Notes under the pieces: model-generated | The model's input: the letters and a program-made list of their open reading frames with translations, nothing else | What the model was told of the DNA's origin: nothing | Databases searched by the model: none | Program-made: the position numbers and the translations under genes | DNA from: Gp6-AA40 sp036407095 | GTDB lineage: Bacteria; Acidobacteriota; Vicinamibacteria; Vicinamibacterales; UBA2999 | Direction: 5' to 3' | NCBI GenBank assembly: GCA_036407095.1 | Contig: DASWZV010000143.1 | Location: 1 to 64,000, forward strand | Length of the DNA stretch: 64,000 nt | Shown: piece after piece, positions 22,675 to 31,291 of the stretch | Position numbering within the stretch: position 1 is the first letter of the stretch | Layout: each line of letters starts with the position of its first letter

Positions 22675-24648
22675 TCATCGCGCACGTACGCTGACGATGA
22701 TCCATTCGCCGCCCGAGCGGCGAAGCTGGAACTCGGTGTCGACATCGTTGGCGATTGGACGCCGGTCTCCGACGCGGGGCGTCATCCGTCTCGACACTCT
22801 CGCCAATACAGTCGCCATGTCGTTCTTGACATCGACTCGCGTGACGCTGGTTTTCATCTCGTAAGCCGTCACGCCTGCGAACGTACGGCGTAGTTGTTCC
22901 ACCTGTCCGGCTCCAAGCGACGGGAACACTTTCAGCACTGCCCCGACGTCGAGCGACTGGTAGGCCGCGTCGTAGCCACGCAGGATCTTCACGATCGCGG
23001 CTGAGTCGGGGGCCATTTCCAGCGCCGGTGGGGTCGGCGTGGCCGCCGCAGCTGGTGCGGGTGGTGCCGCGGCCGCTGGGGGCGTCGGTGTTGGTGGCGT
23101 CTCGTTTCCGACGGGTGGTGGCGGCGCATTGGGCGCGGTGGTCGAGAGATCACTCGCCGCGCCGGCTCGCGGCTCGGCCGGTGCTGGCGATCGATCCGGT
23201 GGGGTCGTCACGGGAGTCGTCGGCGCAGCATCGGCGCTGTTCTTTCCGGGTCGTTCGGTGATCGCGGCTCGATCGCTTCGTGCCGATTGCCGCGCGGCAT
23301 CGTCCTGAGGCGGTGCGGGTGCCGGCTTCTCGACTACAACCGGCGGCTCGTTGCTCGTCGCCGCCGGCGATGTTGTCGCTGGCGTGGCCTCACTTGCGGC
23401 GTCTGTCGAAACGCGACCATTTCGGTATACGAGCGCTAACGTCGCGGCGACGAGGATAATCAGTGCGGCGACAGCGATGGCCGCGCGTGACGTCCACGCC
23501 CCGCCGCGGCGTGAGGTCCGCTGCGATGGAGTCATGATCGCGCCGCCGCCGGATGCGACGGGCGACACCTTTGCGACGTCGCTGGCTGGATCGATTGCCG
23601 CGCGCACCTGCGCGAGCTCGGCGCGCATCACCTCCAGATCGTCGTAGCGCTTCGATGGCTCCAGCGCCATCGCGCGATGGATGATCTGATCGAGGCGCGG
23701 ATCGAGCTCGGGCGCGATGCTCAGCAGACTGGGCACAGGGCCCACCGCGATCTGAGTGACGATCTCCTGCGTGCTTCCGCTGAATGCAGGCGCGTACGTG
23801 ACCAGCTCGAACAGCGAGCAGCCGAGCGAGAACACGTCGCTGCGATGGTCCAGCGGAGTTCCCTGAACCTGTTCGGGCGACATATACCGCAGCGTGCCGG
23901 CTCCCTGTCCGGTGGCGCGCGTCTCGCTCTGCAGCATCCGTGAGATGCCGAAGTCGAGCACTTTGACGACTCCGGTCTCATCGAGCATCAAGTTGTCCGG
24001 TTTGATATCCAGATGGACTACGCCGGCGCGGTGCGCGTGCGCGAGCCCGGCGCAGGCGCTCTCGATCATCTCGATCCGTCGCCGCAGCGTCACCGCCGCG
24101 CGACGCCGGATCATGCTGCCGAGCGTTTCGCCGGGCACATACTCCATCGCGATGAACAGCCGGTTCTCGTACTCGCCGGCTTCGAAGACGGAGACGATGT
24201 TCGAGTGATGGAGGCGGCCGGCGGCGCGAGCTTCCCGCAGCAGCCGATGACGTCCCGCATCGTCTTCGAGGCCGCTGCCGATCACCTTGATCGCGACCAT
24301 CCGATCGATAATCGGATCGCGCGCGAGGTAGACCTCGCCCATCCCCCCTCGCCCCAGCAGCTTGGTGATGGCGAACCGGCCGATGAGGTCTGGAAGGGCC
24401 GACCGTCCGCGGCGCGGGGCGGGACGAACCGTGGCCTCGCGGGTGTGAGACACGGTCTCGTCGACGAACTCCCGCTGGGCAGAGTCGATATAGCCGCGGA
24501 TGGAATCGTCCGCTTTGTCGTACTGCAGCAGCGATTCGATTTCTTCGCGCAGCGCCTCGGCCACGCCTTCGCGAACGTAGTACTCCTCGCGTTCCTCGGG
24601 CGATCGGTCCGCAAGTTCACGAAAAAGGGCGGTGACCTCGGGGCGCAT
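22675..24648 (-). CDS. Membrane Ser/Thr protein kinase with C-terminal SnoaL-like domain
   Basis: A 657-residue protein. An N-terminal segment (about 1-85) of the sort found in acidobacterial kinases precedes the kinase domain (about 90-350), with GRGGMGEVYLA (glycine loop), VAIKVIG (Lys), VVHLDIKPDNLML (catalytic loop), VLDFGISRML (DFG) and LRYMSPEQVQG. The catalytic loop has HLD instead of HRD, so this is a non-RD kinase. One transmembrane helix follows (AIAVAALIILVAATLALVY), then a Pro/Ala-rich linker and an extracytoplasmic domain resembling SnoaL/NTF2 folds (VKILRGYDAAYQSLDVGAVL). ATG 24648 lies 38 bases from the divergent sigma factor gene, suggesting joint regulation. Confidence 0.92.
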   Translation of the reverse strand: MRPEVTALFRELADRSPEEREEYYVREGVAEALREEIESLLQYDKADDSIRGYIDSAQREFVDETVSHTREATVRPAPRRGRSALPDLIGRFAITKLLGRGGMGEVYLARDPIIDRMVAIKVIGSGLEDDAGRHRLLREARAAGRLHHSNIVSVFEAGEYENRLFIAMEYVPGETLGSMIRRRAAVTLRRRIEMIESACAGLAHAHRAGVVHLDIKPDNLMLDETGVVKVLDFGISRMLQSETRATGQGAGTLRYMSPEQVQGTPLDHRSDVFSLGCSLFELVTYAPAFSGSTQEIVTQIAVGPVPSLLSIAPELDPRLDQIIHRAMALEPSKRYDDLEVMRAELAQVRAAIDPASDVAKVSPVASGGGAIMTPSQRTSRRGGAWTSRAAIAVAALIILVAATLALVYRNGRVSTDAASEATPATTSPAATSNEPPVVVEKPAPAPPQDDAARQSARSDRAAITERPGKNSADAAPTTPVTTPPDRSPAPAEPRAGAASDLSTTAPNAPPPPVGNETPPTPTPPAAAAPPAPAAAATPTPPALEMAPDSAAIVKILRGYDAAYQSLDVGAVLKVFPSLGAGQVEQLRRTFAGVTAYEMKTSVTRVDVKNDMATVLARVSRRMTPRVGDRRPIANDVDTEFQLRRSGGEWIIVSVRAR

Positions 24649-24686
24649 ACGTGACTGACCTGGAGGCCCTATTGTAGGTGGTGACC

Positions 24687-25262
24687 ATGCCAGCACAGGT
24701 CACACGTCTCTTGCAACGGCTCCGTGACGGAGAACGTACAGCTCTCGACGAGCTGATGCCGATCATGTACGGCGAGCTGCATCGGGTGGCCCGCGCGTTC
24801 ATGAGCCGGCAGCAATCCGGCCACACATTGCAGCCTACGGCACTCGTGAACGAGGCCTACATGCGCTTGTTCGGCGACCTCGCGCCGCAACTCGCCAATC
24901 GAACGCATTTCATGGCCCTGATGTCGCGGATCATGCGGCAGGTGCTCGTCGATCACGCCCGTTCGGCCGGCGCCGCCAAGCGAGGTGGGCCGGAGGCACA
25001 TGTTCCACTCGACACGCGCATCGAAATCGTGGATGGCCGCGGCAGTCAGCAGCTCAAACTCCTGGACCTTCACGACGCACTGGACGCGCTCGACCGCGAG
25101 AACCACGCGCTCGCGGAAGTGGTCGAAATGCACTATTTCGGCGGGATGACCGCCGATGAAGTGGCCCGAGCCCTCGGACGCTCCGTTCACATCGTCCGGC
25201 ACGAGTTGCGCCTGGCGCGCGCCTGGCTCCGACGCGAGCTCGACCGGCAGCCCTCTGGCTGA
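24687..25262 (+). CDS. ECF-family RNA polymerase sigma factor
   Basis: A 191-residue sigma factor of the Sigma70_ECF type common in Planctomycetes and Acidobacteria. Region 2 includes LMPIMYGELHRVARAFMS, TLQPTALVNEAYMRLF and RIMRQVLVDHARS; region 4 ends with VVEMHYFGGMTADEVARALG and HIVRHELRLARAWLRREL. ATG 24687 has AGGTGG upstream; GTG codons at 24678 and 24681 are in frame. No anti-sigma factor is adjacent; the divergent membrane kinase is the obvious candidate partner, since ECF and kinase pairs are known in these phyla. Confidence 0.92.
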   Translation: MPAQVTRLLQRLRDGERTALDELMPIMYGELHRVARAFMSRQQSGHTLQPTALVNEAYMRLFGDLAPQLANRTHFMALMSRIMRQVLVDHARSAGAAKRGGPEAHVPLDTRIEIVDGRGSQQLKLLDLHDALDALDRENHALAEVVEMHYFGGMTADEVARALGRSVHIVRHELRLARAWLRRELDRQPSG

Positions 25263-25352
25263 CGCAAGAAAATCTCATCTTCCTCGCCAATTCTCCCCAC
25301 CGATTCCGTTTTGATCAGTAAAGGTCGAGCGGGAGAAAGAGAGGAAGAGTCG

Positions 25353-26339
25353 ATGCCACCACTGCTTCAAGACGCGCTGATTGAATCGCCGCTCAGGGTC
25401 GATCAGACCGTGCCTCGAGCCTGGGTCCACAAGCGTTCGCTCGACAACGTCTTTGTAACCGAGATTCGAGCCTGTGCGGACGACCGGTTCATCTGCGCAG
25501 GCCGGCTGCCGACGGCACATCGTTTCTTCAACGACGTCGGGCGACGGCCGCAGGACGACATCCTCTTCTACACCGAGCTGGGATGTCAGGCGAGCCTCAC
25601 CGTCTGCCATGCCATCTTCGACGTTGGAAAAGACGACGCCTTCATCTTCGAGGGCTCGCATGCCGCTCTTACCGAGGCCGCCTGGGAGGCCACCGGCGAC
25701 GACGGCGAGGCGGTGACGATCGAGGTGCGAATCCAGGATCTGATCAGTCGCAAGAGCAACGCCGTCTCGCGGGTGGTGACGGAACACACGATGTGGATCG
25801 GCGCCCGCCATGTGTTCCGGGGCACCGGTGTCTTCACGATTCAACCATCGCCGCTGTTTCGGCGTCTGCGCAGGTTGTCGGCGGCACGCACCCCCGCGGC
25901 GCTCTTCGATGCCGGTACCGTCACCGACACTCGAACCGCTCTCGTGCCTCGAGCAAGCGGCGACAACATCGCGATCTCTCCACCGCGGCGTGGACGCGGG
26001 AACGGGATCACGTCGTCAGTGGTCGTCGATCGGAGGCATCCGTACTTCTTCGATCAGCAGTGCGATCACGTTCCAGTGACGCTACTGCTCGAAGCGTGCG
26101 CGCAGCTCGCGTCCTCGTCGTTTCTGGCGAGCACCGGGATCGAGCCGCTCGGCGTGTCGGATTGTACCGCCAGCCTCACGCAGTTCGTCGAGGCCGGCGT
26201 CCCAGCGGAGGTGACGGCGTACGTGGGATTGTGGACGCGCGCCGACGGCTTGCGCCCGGCCGTGTTCCTGCACATTTCGCAGCAGGACACGCTGTGCGGG
26301 ACGGCCACCATGCACCTTGCGGTTCCGTCAGGTCGTTGA
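25353..26339 (+). CDS. AfsA-like double hotdog protein
   Basis: A 328-residue protein with two AfsA-type hotdog halves. The first has VHKRSLDNVFVTEIRA, then ICAGRLPTAHRFFND and a hotdog helix TELGCQASLTVCHA; the second has VVDRRHPYFFDQQCDHVPVT and LLLEACAQLASSSF. This pattern belongs to AfsA/ScbA/BarX, which in Streptomyces make gamma-butyrolactone signals from a beta-ketoacyl-ACP and dihydroxyacetone phosphate. Other members of the family have unrelated or unknown roles, so butyrolactone synthesis is only one option. ATG 25353 has a purine-rich GAGGAAGAG upstream. It lies 90 bp after the ECF sigma factor on the same strand. No reductase or TetR-type receptor gene is visible nearby. Confidence 0.8.
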   Translation: MPPLLQDALIESPLRVDQTVPRAWVHKRSLDNVFVTEIRACADDRFICAGRLPTAHRFFNDVGRRPQDDILFYTELGCQASLTVCHAIFDVGKDDAFIFEGSHAALTEAAWEATGDDGEAVTIEVRIQDLISRKSNAVSRVVTEHTMWIGARHVFRGTGVFTIQPSPLFRRLRRLSAARTPAALFDAGTVTDTRTALVPRASGDNIAISPPRRGRGNGITSSVVVDRRHPYFFDQQCDHVPVTLLLEACAQLASSSFLASTGIEPLGVSDCTASLTQFVEAGVPAEVTAYVGLWTRADGLRPAVFLHISQQDTLCGTATMHLAVPSGR

Positions 26340-26385
26340 GGGGGCGGTCGTCGAAGACTTGACAAAAACTGTCTTCTTCATCAAT

Positions 26386-27603
26386 TCAATCGGCCGGCAG
26401 GAGCGGACGCTGTGAATCGATGAACCGCGTGTGCAGTGCGCGGACGGCGTCGGCAACGCGTTCGCGCGGAATCATCCAGGTGATTCGGAACGAGGAAGTG
26501 GCGAGTGCGGCCGGCGAGATCGACAGCCCCGCCAGCGTATCCATGCCCGCGCGAACGTTGTCGTAGGTCGCGTTGATGCCGGCCCCGACGACGCTGACCG
26601 CGCCAAGGCCGTCGACGAGCCGTGCGCGGCCACCGATCCGCGTCCGCAGCGCGTCGCGAAGATGATCTTCGTCGTGGAGATTCTCGCGCGAGATCGCAAT
26701 CGTGGTGTGGGCACCGAAGACGTGCAGCTGTTTGCCCGCGACGCCGCGTTCGGCCAGAAGATTCAACAGTTCGCCGACCGGGCCATCGCCATCGAGCATG
26801 ATGATGTCGCGCTCGCTCGCCACGCCGACGACGGTGCCGGGCATGCGCGGCGGGCTTTGGCGCACGACAGTGCCGTCGCTCGAGGGATCGGGACCGGGCA
26901 GCGGACCTTCGGTCGCCCGCGCGTAGATGGCGATGCCCTTCTCCTTGGCGAATTCCACCGCCTGCGCGTTCAACACCTTGGCTCCGGCTTCGGCCATCTC
27001 CTGCGTCTCTTCGTACGAGAGGCTGCCGATGCGCCTGGCCTGGGGCACGACCCGCGGATCTGCTGAATACACACCGTCGACGTCGGAGCAGATCTCACAG
27101 TAGTCGGCGTTGAGGGCAGCGGCCATCGCCACCGCCGTCGTATCGCTGCCCCCTCGTCCAAGCGTCGTAATCTCTTTCTTGTACGAGACGCCTTGATAGC
27201 CGGCGATGACGACAATCTTGCCGCGCGCGAGCTCGTCCTGCACGCGGAACGGACGCACTTCGATGATCCGTGCGTCGACGTGGCGATCGTTGGTGATGAT
27301 GCCGGACTGGCTTCCAGTGAAGCTGATCGCATCGCCGCCCCCTTCACGGATGGCCATCGAGAGCAGCGCCATCGAGATGCGTTCACCGGCCGAGAGCAGC
27401 ATGTCCAGCTCGCGCCGGTCCGGGTTGGCGGACACCTTCTTCGCGAGCGTCAGGAGCTCGTCGGTAGTGTCTCCCATCGCCGACACGACGACCACCACCT
27501 GGTGCCCGAGCTGTCTCGTGCGCATGATGCGTCCGGCCACCGTGCGCAGCTTCTGTACGTCCGCGACGCTGCTGCCGCCGTATTTCTGAACAATCACGCC
27601 CAT
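26386..27603 (-). CDS. lysC: Aspartate kinase
   Basis: A 405-residue monofunctional aspartokinase, the first step to lysine, threonine and methionine. The kinase domain starts VQKYGGSSVADV and contains FTGSQSGIITNDRH and LGRGGSDTTAVAMA. Two ACT domains follow (about residues 265-400), for example GVASERDIIMLDGDG and VSVVGAGINAT, which bind lysine and threonine for feedback control. The length is typical. It converges with the AfsA-like gene and diverges from the methyltransferase gene. Confidence 0.96.
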   Translation of the reverse strand: MGVIVQKYGGSSVADVQKLRTVAGRIMRTRQLGHQVVVVVSAMGDTTDELLTLAKKVSANPDRRELDMLLSAGERISMALLSMAIREGGGDAISFTGSQSGIITNDRHVDARIIEVRPFRVQDELARGKIVVIAGYQGVSYKKEITTLGRGGSDTTAVAMAAALNADYCEICSDVDGVYSADPRVVPQARRIGSLSYEETQEMAEAGAKVLNAQAVEFAKEKGIAIYARATEGPLPGPDPSSDGTVVRQSPPRMPGTVVGVASERDIIMLDGDGPVGELLNLLAERGVAGKQLHVFGAHTTIAISRENLHDEDHLRDALRTRIGGRARLVDGLGAVSVVGAGINATYDNVRAGMDTLAGLSISPAALATSSFRITWMIPRERVADAVRALHTRFIDSQRPLLPAD

Positions 27604-27652
27604 GCGATGCCCATTCTATAATTCTGGGACTCACGCCCTCAGAAGGAGGCCC

Positions 27653-28204
27653 ATGACTGTACGGAGTTTCTTCCTGTTGCTGGTGCTCCTCGGTGCGGTG
27701 GCCGTGCCCGCTTCGTCGCAGACGCAACTCCGCCCGCCTGACGTCATCTTCGTTCCGACACCACAGGAAGTGGTGGATGCGATGCTGAAGATGGCGAAAG
27801 TCACCAAGAACGACGTCGTGTACGACCTGGGGTCGGGTGACGGTCGCATTCCGATCACCGCCGCGAAAACCTACGGTGCCCGCGGGGTCGGCATCGATAT
27901 CGATCCACAGCGCATCAAAGAGGCGAACGAGAATCTGAAGGCGGCCGGGGTCGGCGATCGCGTCAAGTTCCTGAATCAGGATCTCTTCACGACCGACATC
28001 AGCGAAGCCACCGTCGTGACGCTGTACCTGCTGCCATCGTTGAATCTCAAAGTGCTGCCGAAGTTGAACAAGGAGCTGAAGCCCGGCACGCGCGTCGTGT
28101 CGCACGCCTTCGATATGGGCTCTGCCAAACCGCTCGACACGCTCAACGTCAACGGACGCACGGTCTACTTCTGGACCATTCCGATACCGGTGCCGGCTCA
28201 GTAG
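27653..28204 (+). CDS. Exported SAM-dependent methyltransferase
   Basis: A 183-residue class I methyltransferase with a signal peptide (FFLLLVLLGAVAVPASSQ). The SAM-binding motif I is VVYDLGSGDGRI, followed by GVGIDIDPQRIKEA (acidic residue for the ribose). LYLLPSLNLKVLPKL and GTRVVSHAFDMG resemble the small FAM173/ATPSCKMT-type protein methyltransferases. Export is unusual for an enzyme that needs cytosolic SAM, so either the N-terminus is a membrane anchor facing inward or SAM reaches it in some other way. ATG 27653 has a perfect AAGGAGG site. Confidence 0.85.
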   Translation: MTVRSFFLLLVLLGAVAVPASSQTQLRPPDVIFVPTPQEVVDAMLKMAKVTKNDVVYDLGSGDGRIPITAAKTYGARGVGIDIDPQRIKEANENLKAAGVGDRVKFLNQDLFTTDISEATVVTLYLLPSLNLKVLPKLNKELKPGTRVVSHAFDMGSAKPLDTLNVNGRTVYFWTIPIPVPAQ

Positions 28205-28247
28205 GCCGTAGAAGGGCCTTGATCAGATAGGCCTGGGATCATAAGCT

Positions 28248-28262
28248 TGAGACTCGTTCTCA
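28248..28262. promoter_or_regulatory. Possible Fur box upstream of the iron permease
   Basis: TGAGACTCGTTCTCA matches the 7-1-7 Fur pattern TGAGAATnATTCTCA at all but two positions and has perfect outer pentamers. It lies 16 bases upstream of the ATG of an FTR1-type iron permease, a position that would block expression when iron is plentiful. Confidence 0.45.
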
Positions 28263-28278
28263 TTTTAGGAAGGAAGCT

Positions 28279-29091
28279 ATGTCCCAGGCCTTCGTCATCA
28301 CCCTTCGGGAAGGACTCGAAGCCTTCCTGATTGTTGCCATCAGCCTCGCATACCTCAAGAAGACGGGACGCCCGCAGCTGGTGTCCGCAGTCCATTGGGG
28401 AATCGGCGTTGCGATCGTCCTCAGCGTCGGAGCGGCGCTGCTGTTCCAGCGGGCCTCCAACCAAGCTCTCTGGGAAGGGATTCTCGCGATCACCGCTGCC
28501 ATACTCGTCGGCTCGCTCATCGTCCACATGTGGCGGCATGCGAAGCGGATGAAGGGCGAGATCGAAGCGCATCTCGAATCGTCTGCGATGAAAGTCGGTA
28601 CCAAAGCGTTGGCGGGAGTCTTCCTGTTCACGCTGCTGATGATCACGCGCGAAGGCATGGAGACGGCGCTGCTGATGGGAACGCTGCTCTTCCAGGAGAA
28701 CGGCATCCGCATCCTCATCGGTGCCATCGCTGGAACGTCGAGCGCCGCGTTGATTGCGTGGCTATGGTCGCGATACGGGCACCGGGTCAACCTCGCGCTG
28801 TTCTTCCAGGTGACCGCAGTCTTTCTCGCCGTGTTCGTGGTGCAGCTCCTGATTTACGGTCTGCACGAGCTGACCGAAGCGAACCTCTGGGCCGGCAGTG
28901 AGACCTTGCACTGGGCCACCGAGCCGTACGGGCCTGACGGCAAGTGGGGTCATCTTCTGAGTTACCTTCTGCTCGCGCTTCCCGTCGGCTGGCTTGGTTT
29001 CTCGGTGGTCTTCGGGCATCGGAGACGGCCGCCTTCAGGCGGCCCTCAGGGCCCCGCGGTTCCGATTCAGCAGCAGACGGCCAGGGGCTGA
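28279..29091 (+). CDS. FTR1 family iron permease
   Basis: A 270-residue inner membrane protein with about seven helices. Both family motifs are present: REGLE in the first helix (ITLREGLEAFL) and REGME in the fourth (ITREGMETALL). These Glu residues carry iron in yeast Ftr1p and bacterial EfeU. The ribosome site is AGGAAGGA. The C-terminal tail (RRRPPSGGPQGPAVP) is encoded in part by a REP-like palindrome at 29027-29044, so the normal end of the protein may have been extended. No EfeO or EfeB gene is adjacent. Confidence 0.92.
   Translation: MSQAFVITLREGLEAFLIVAISLAYLKKTGRPQLVSAVHWGIGVAIVLSVGAALLFQRASNQALWEGILAITAAILVGSLIVHMWRHAKRMKGEIEAHLESSAMKVGTKALAGVFLFTLLMITREGMETALLMGTLLFQENGIRILIGAIAGTSSAALIAWLWSRYGHRVNLALFFQVTAVFLAVFVVQLLIYGLHELTEANLWAGSETLHWATEPYGPDGKWGHLLSYLLLALPVGWLGFSVVFGHRRRPPSGGPQGPAVPIQQQTARG
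29027..29044. repeat. REP-like palindrome in the 3' end of the permease gene
   Basis: GGCCGCCT, TC, AGGCGGCC forms a perfect 18-bp palindrome of the same type as the intergenic ones at 10944 and 57248. It is translated as part of the basic, proline-rich tail of the permease. Confidence 0.65.
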
Positions 29092-29819
29092 GCGCGGCGG
29101 CCTGCGTTCCGCCTGTCCGGCTGCATTTCAACCGCCGATACAACTTGAGATCACCTCGTAGTGCCTCGCTTTCTACCGAGGCACGCGGTCCTTACCGCGC
29201 GGACGCGGGTTGCCAGTCGACGACCAGCACCCGACTGGCTGACGTATTCCTCCGTGCCGCGATCCGCTCGCCGGCCAACGGGCTCTCCGGCGGATGCCTT
29301 CGGTGTCTCGCGGCTCCCCCGTCGCAAGGGACTCACGCTGTTGCTCCGCCGCCGCTCGCGTCGCCTGCGAGTCCGTTGGCGACTCTCGCGTACGCGGCTC
29401 GCTCCACGCGGCACTCCGGAATGCATCAGCCAGTCGGGTGCTGCTGACTCCTCGTCGCAGTACATGTGTTCCCACCGGGCAGAGACGTTTCCCTCGCGGG
29501 GGTCAAACACTCGCACCGTTGCCGTTGCGCCAGCCAGGTTGATGCATCCTGGAGCGCGGCGTGGAGCGAGCCGCGCAGGAATTGCCGCCAACCGCATCGT
29601 AGGCGCTACGAGCCGCGGGTTGAGGAGGAGCAACAGCGTCAGCCCCTTGCGACGAAGGAGCGGCGAGACACCGTAAGGCGTTTCGGACCGATCATCGACC
29701 GAACAGTCAGGTTGCTGGGCTTGTCAGCGCGCTGATCGAAGTCCGTATGAGATGGTGTCGAGCCATCCTGATCGTGGTCGTAGCCTTGGGTGAACGGGAC
29801 CGATACAATCGCGCGTGTC
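29092..29819. repeat. Non-coding patch of interlocking imperfect repeats
   Basis: No gene is credible here, though several spurious frames exist on both strands. A hairpin GTGCCTCG/CGAGGCAC (29161-29184) lies near the permease end. Beyond it, one unit at about 29225-29271 (CACCCGACTGGCTGACG and following) recurs inverted at about 29397-29443 and again, degenerate, at about 29531-29573. A second unit at 29302-29346 (CGTCGCAAGGGACTCACGCT and flanks) recurs inverted at 29625-29672. The last 100 bases before 29820 should hold the promoter of the OsmC gene. Confidence 0.6.
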
Positions 29820-30227
29820 ATGGCAAAGCCGCCTGTGGTTGCGGATCTCAGATGGACCGAAGGGCTCCGATTCGATGTCGCGAGCGCGCGCATCATCACA
29901 GTTGTCGACGGAGACAGCACAGCCGGAGCATCCCCTGTGCAAATGCTGGTGATAGCCCTCGCCGGGTGCATGGCTGCCGATGTCGTCGACATCGTTCGCA
30001 AGGGGCGCCACGCCCTCACCGGATTCCGTGCGTCGATCGTTGCGGAGCGCGCGCCTGAGCCTCCGGCCCGGATTCTCAGCGCGCAGTTGCGCTTCGAACT
30101 GGACGGCAACGTCCCCTCACCAGCGGTCGAGCGGGCGATTGCGCTCTCGCGGGATAAATACTGCTCCGTCTGGCATTCGTTGCGTCAGGACATCCTGCTC
30201 ACGACGTCGTTCACCATTACTCCGTGA
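29820..30227 (+). CDS. OsmC family protein
   Basis: A 135-residue OsmC/Ohr-type protein. The two conserved Cys of the family are present, in IALAGCMAADVV and DKYCSVWHSL, so a thiol peroxidase role towards organic hydroperoxides is possible. It belongs to the broader OsmC group (YhfA-like) rather than to Ohr proper, judging by the SPVQMLVIALAGCM block. Start ATG 29820 is preferred; an in-frame ATG at 29790 lacks a ribosome site. Its stop overlaps the GTG start of the next gene (GTGA). Confidence 0.88.
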   Translation: MAKPPVVADLRWTEGLRFDVASARIITVVDGDSTAGASPVQMLVIALAGCMAADVVDIVRKGRHALTGFRASIVAERAPEPPARILSAQLRFELDGNVPSPAVERAIALSRDKYCSVWHSLRQDILLTTSFTITP

Positions 30228-31291
30228 ACCGCCGGCCCTACCTCGATTGGCTGCGCGGCATCGGCGTGCTCATCATGATCGGGGCTCACACGCTCGATTC
30301 GTGGACGCGCGTCGAGGACCGTGGGCATGCGTACGGGTGGGCCATGGTCATCGGCGGCTTCGGGGCGCCGATATTTCTCTTTCTCGCCGGCGTTTCGCTC
30401 GCGCTGGCCGCGGGATCGCGCCGACGAAAAGGCCTGTCCGAAACCGAAGTCGCGGCCGCGGCGCGACGACGCGGATGGCAGATCTTCGGTCTGGCGTTTC
30501 TGTTTCGTCTGCAATCGGCGGTGATCAGCGGTGGGGCGCTGCCGCAATCGTTGTTCAAGGTCGACATCCTCAACATCATGGGACTGTCGATGCTCGCCGC
30601 TGCAGTGTTGTGGTCGGCGGGCGGTACACCTCGATGGCGCGCCGTAGTCCTTGGAGCGGCCGCTGTTGCGACGGCGATGCTGACGCCGATTGTTCGCGCG
30701 ACGCCGCTGCTCGCGCCGATTCCCGATCCCATCGAGTGGTACTTCAGGCCCGACCCCGGGCGGACGACATTCACGCTGTTTCCGTGGGCAGGTTTTCTTC
30801 TCGCCGGCGGCTCGGTCGGCGTGTGGATCGACCAGACGCGTGACCGCGCCCACGAGCGCCGCGTGCTCGTATGGCTCGGCGCCCTGGGAGTCGTCACCGC
30901 GTTGGCGGGATACGGAACGTCCTTTCTGCCGCCGATCTACGCTGATACGAGCTACTGGACCACCTCTCCTACATTTTTTTTCCTCCGTCTCGGTCTTCTG
31001 ATCGCCGCGGTTCCTCTGACGTACGCCTGGACGGTCCGGACCCCCGGACGCTCACCTCTCGTTGAGTTCGGCGTGGCCTCCCTGTTCGTGTATTGGATTC
31101 ACGTGGAGATGGTCTACGGAGTCCCGAGTCTGCCCCTGCATCGCCGGCTGACATTCGCGCAGGCTCTCATTGCGTTCGCCGTTTTCAGCGCGTTCCTCTT
31201 CTGGCTCGTACGAATCAAGGCGCGACTGTCTGGTCGACCGGACCGGCTGAGCTTCGGGCCTGTACACGAAAATCAGGCAAAACGCTTATGA
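30224..31291 (+). CDS. DUF1624/heparan-glucosaminide acetyltransferase-like membrane protein
   Basis: A 355-residue polytopic protein. The N-terminus YLDWLRGIGVLIMIGAHTLD has the conserved Arg and His of the YeiB/HGSNAT-like acyltransferase superfamily, and FGAPIFLFLAGVSLALA follows. About ten hydrophobic segments are visible to the end, with FPWAGFLLAGGSVGVW in the middle. Such proteins may move acetyl groups across the membrane onto sugars, but bacterial members are mostly uncharacterised. The GTG start overlaps the OsmC stop by four bases, so the pair is translated together. Confidence 0.85.
   Translation: MNRRPYLDWLRGIGVLIMIGAHTLDSWTRVEDRGHAYGWAMVIGGFGAPIFLFLAGVSLALAAGSRRRKGLSETEVAAAARRRGWQIFGLAFLFRLQSAVISGGALPQSLFKVDILNIMGLSMLAAAVLWSAGGTPRWRAVVLGAAAVATAMLTPIVRATPLLAPIPDPIEWYFRPDPGRTTFTLFPWAGFLLAGGSVGVWIDQTRDRAHERRVLVWLGALGVVTALAGYGTSFLPPIYADTSYWTTSPTFFFLRLGLLIAAVPLTYAWTVRTPGRSPLVEFGVASLFVYWIHVEMVYGVPSLPLHRRLTFAQALIAFAVFSAFLFWLVRIKARLSGRPDRLSFGPVHENQAKRL

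Noticed and set aside
29161..29676. Overlapping frames on both strands in the repeat patch
   Set aside because: They are Arg/Ser-rich, exist on both strands because the repeats are inverted, and match no family.
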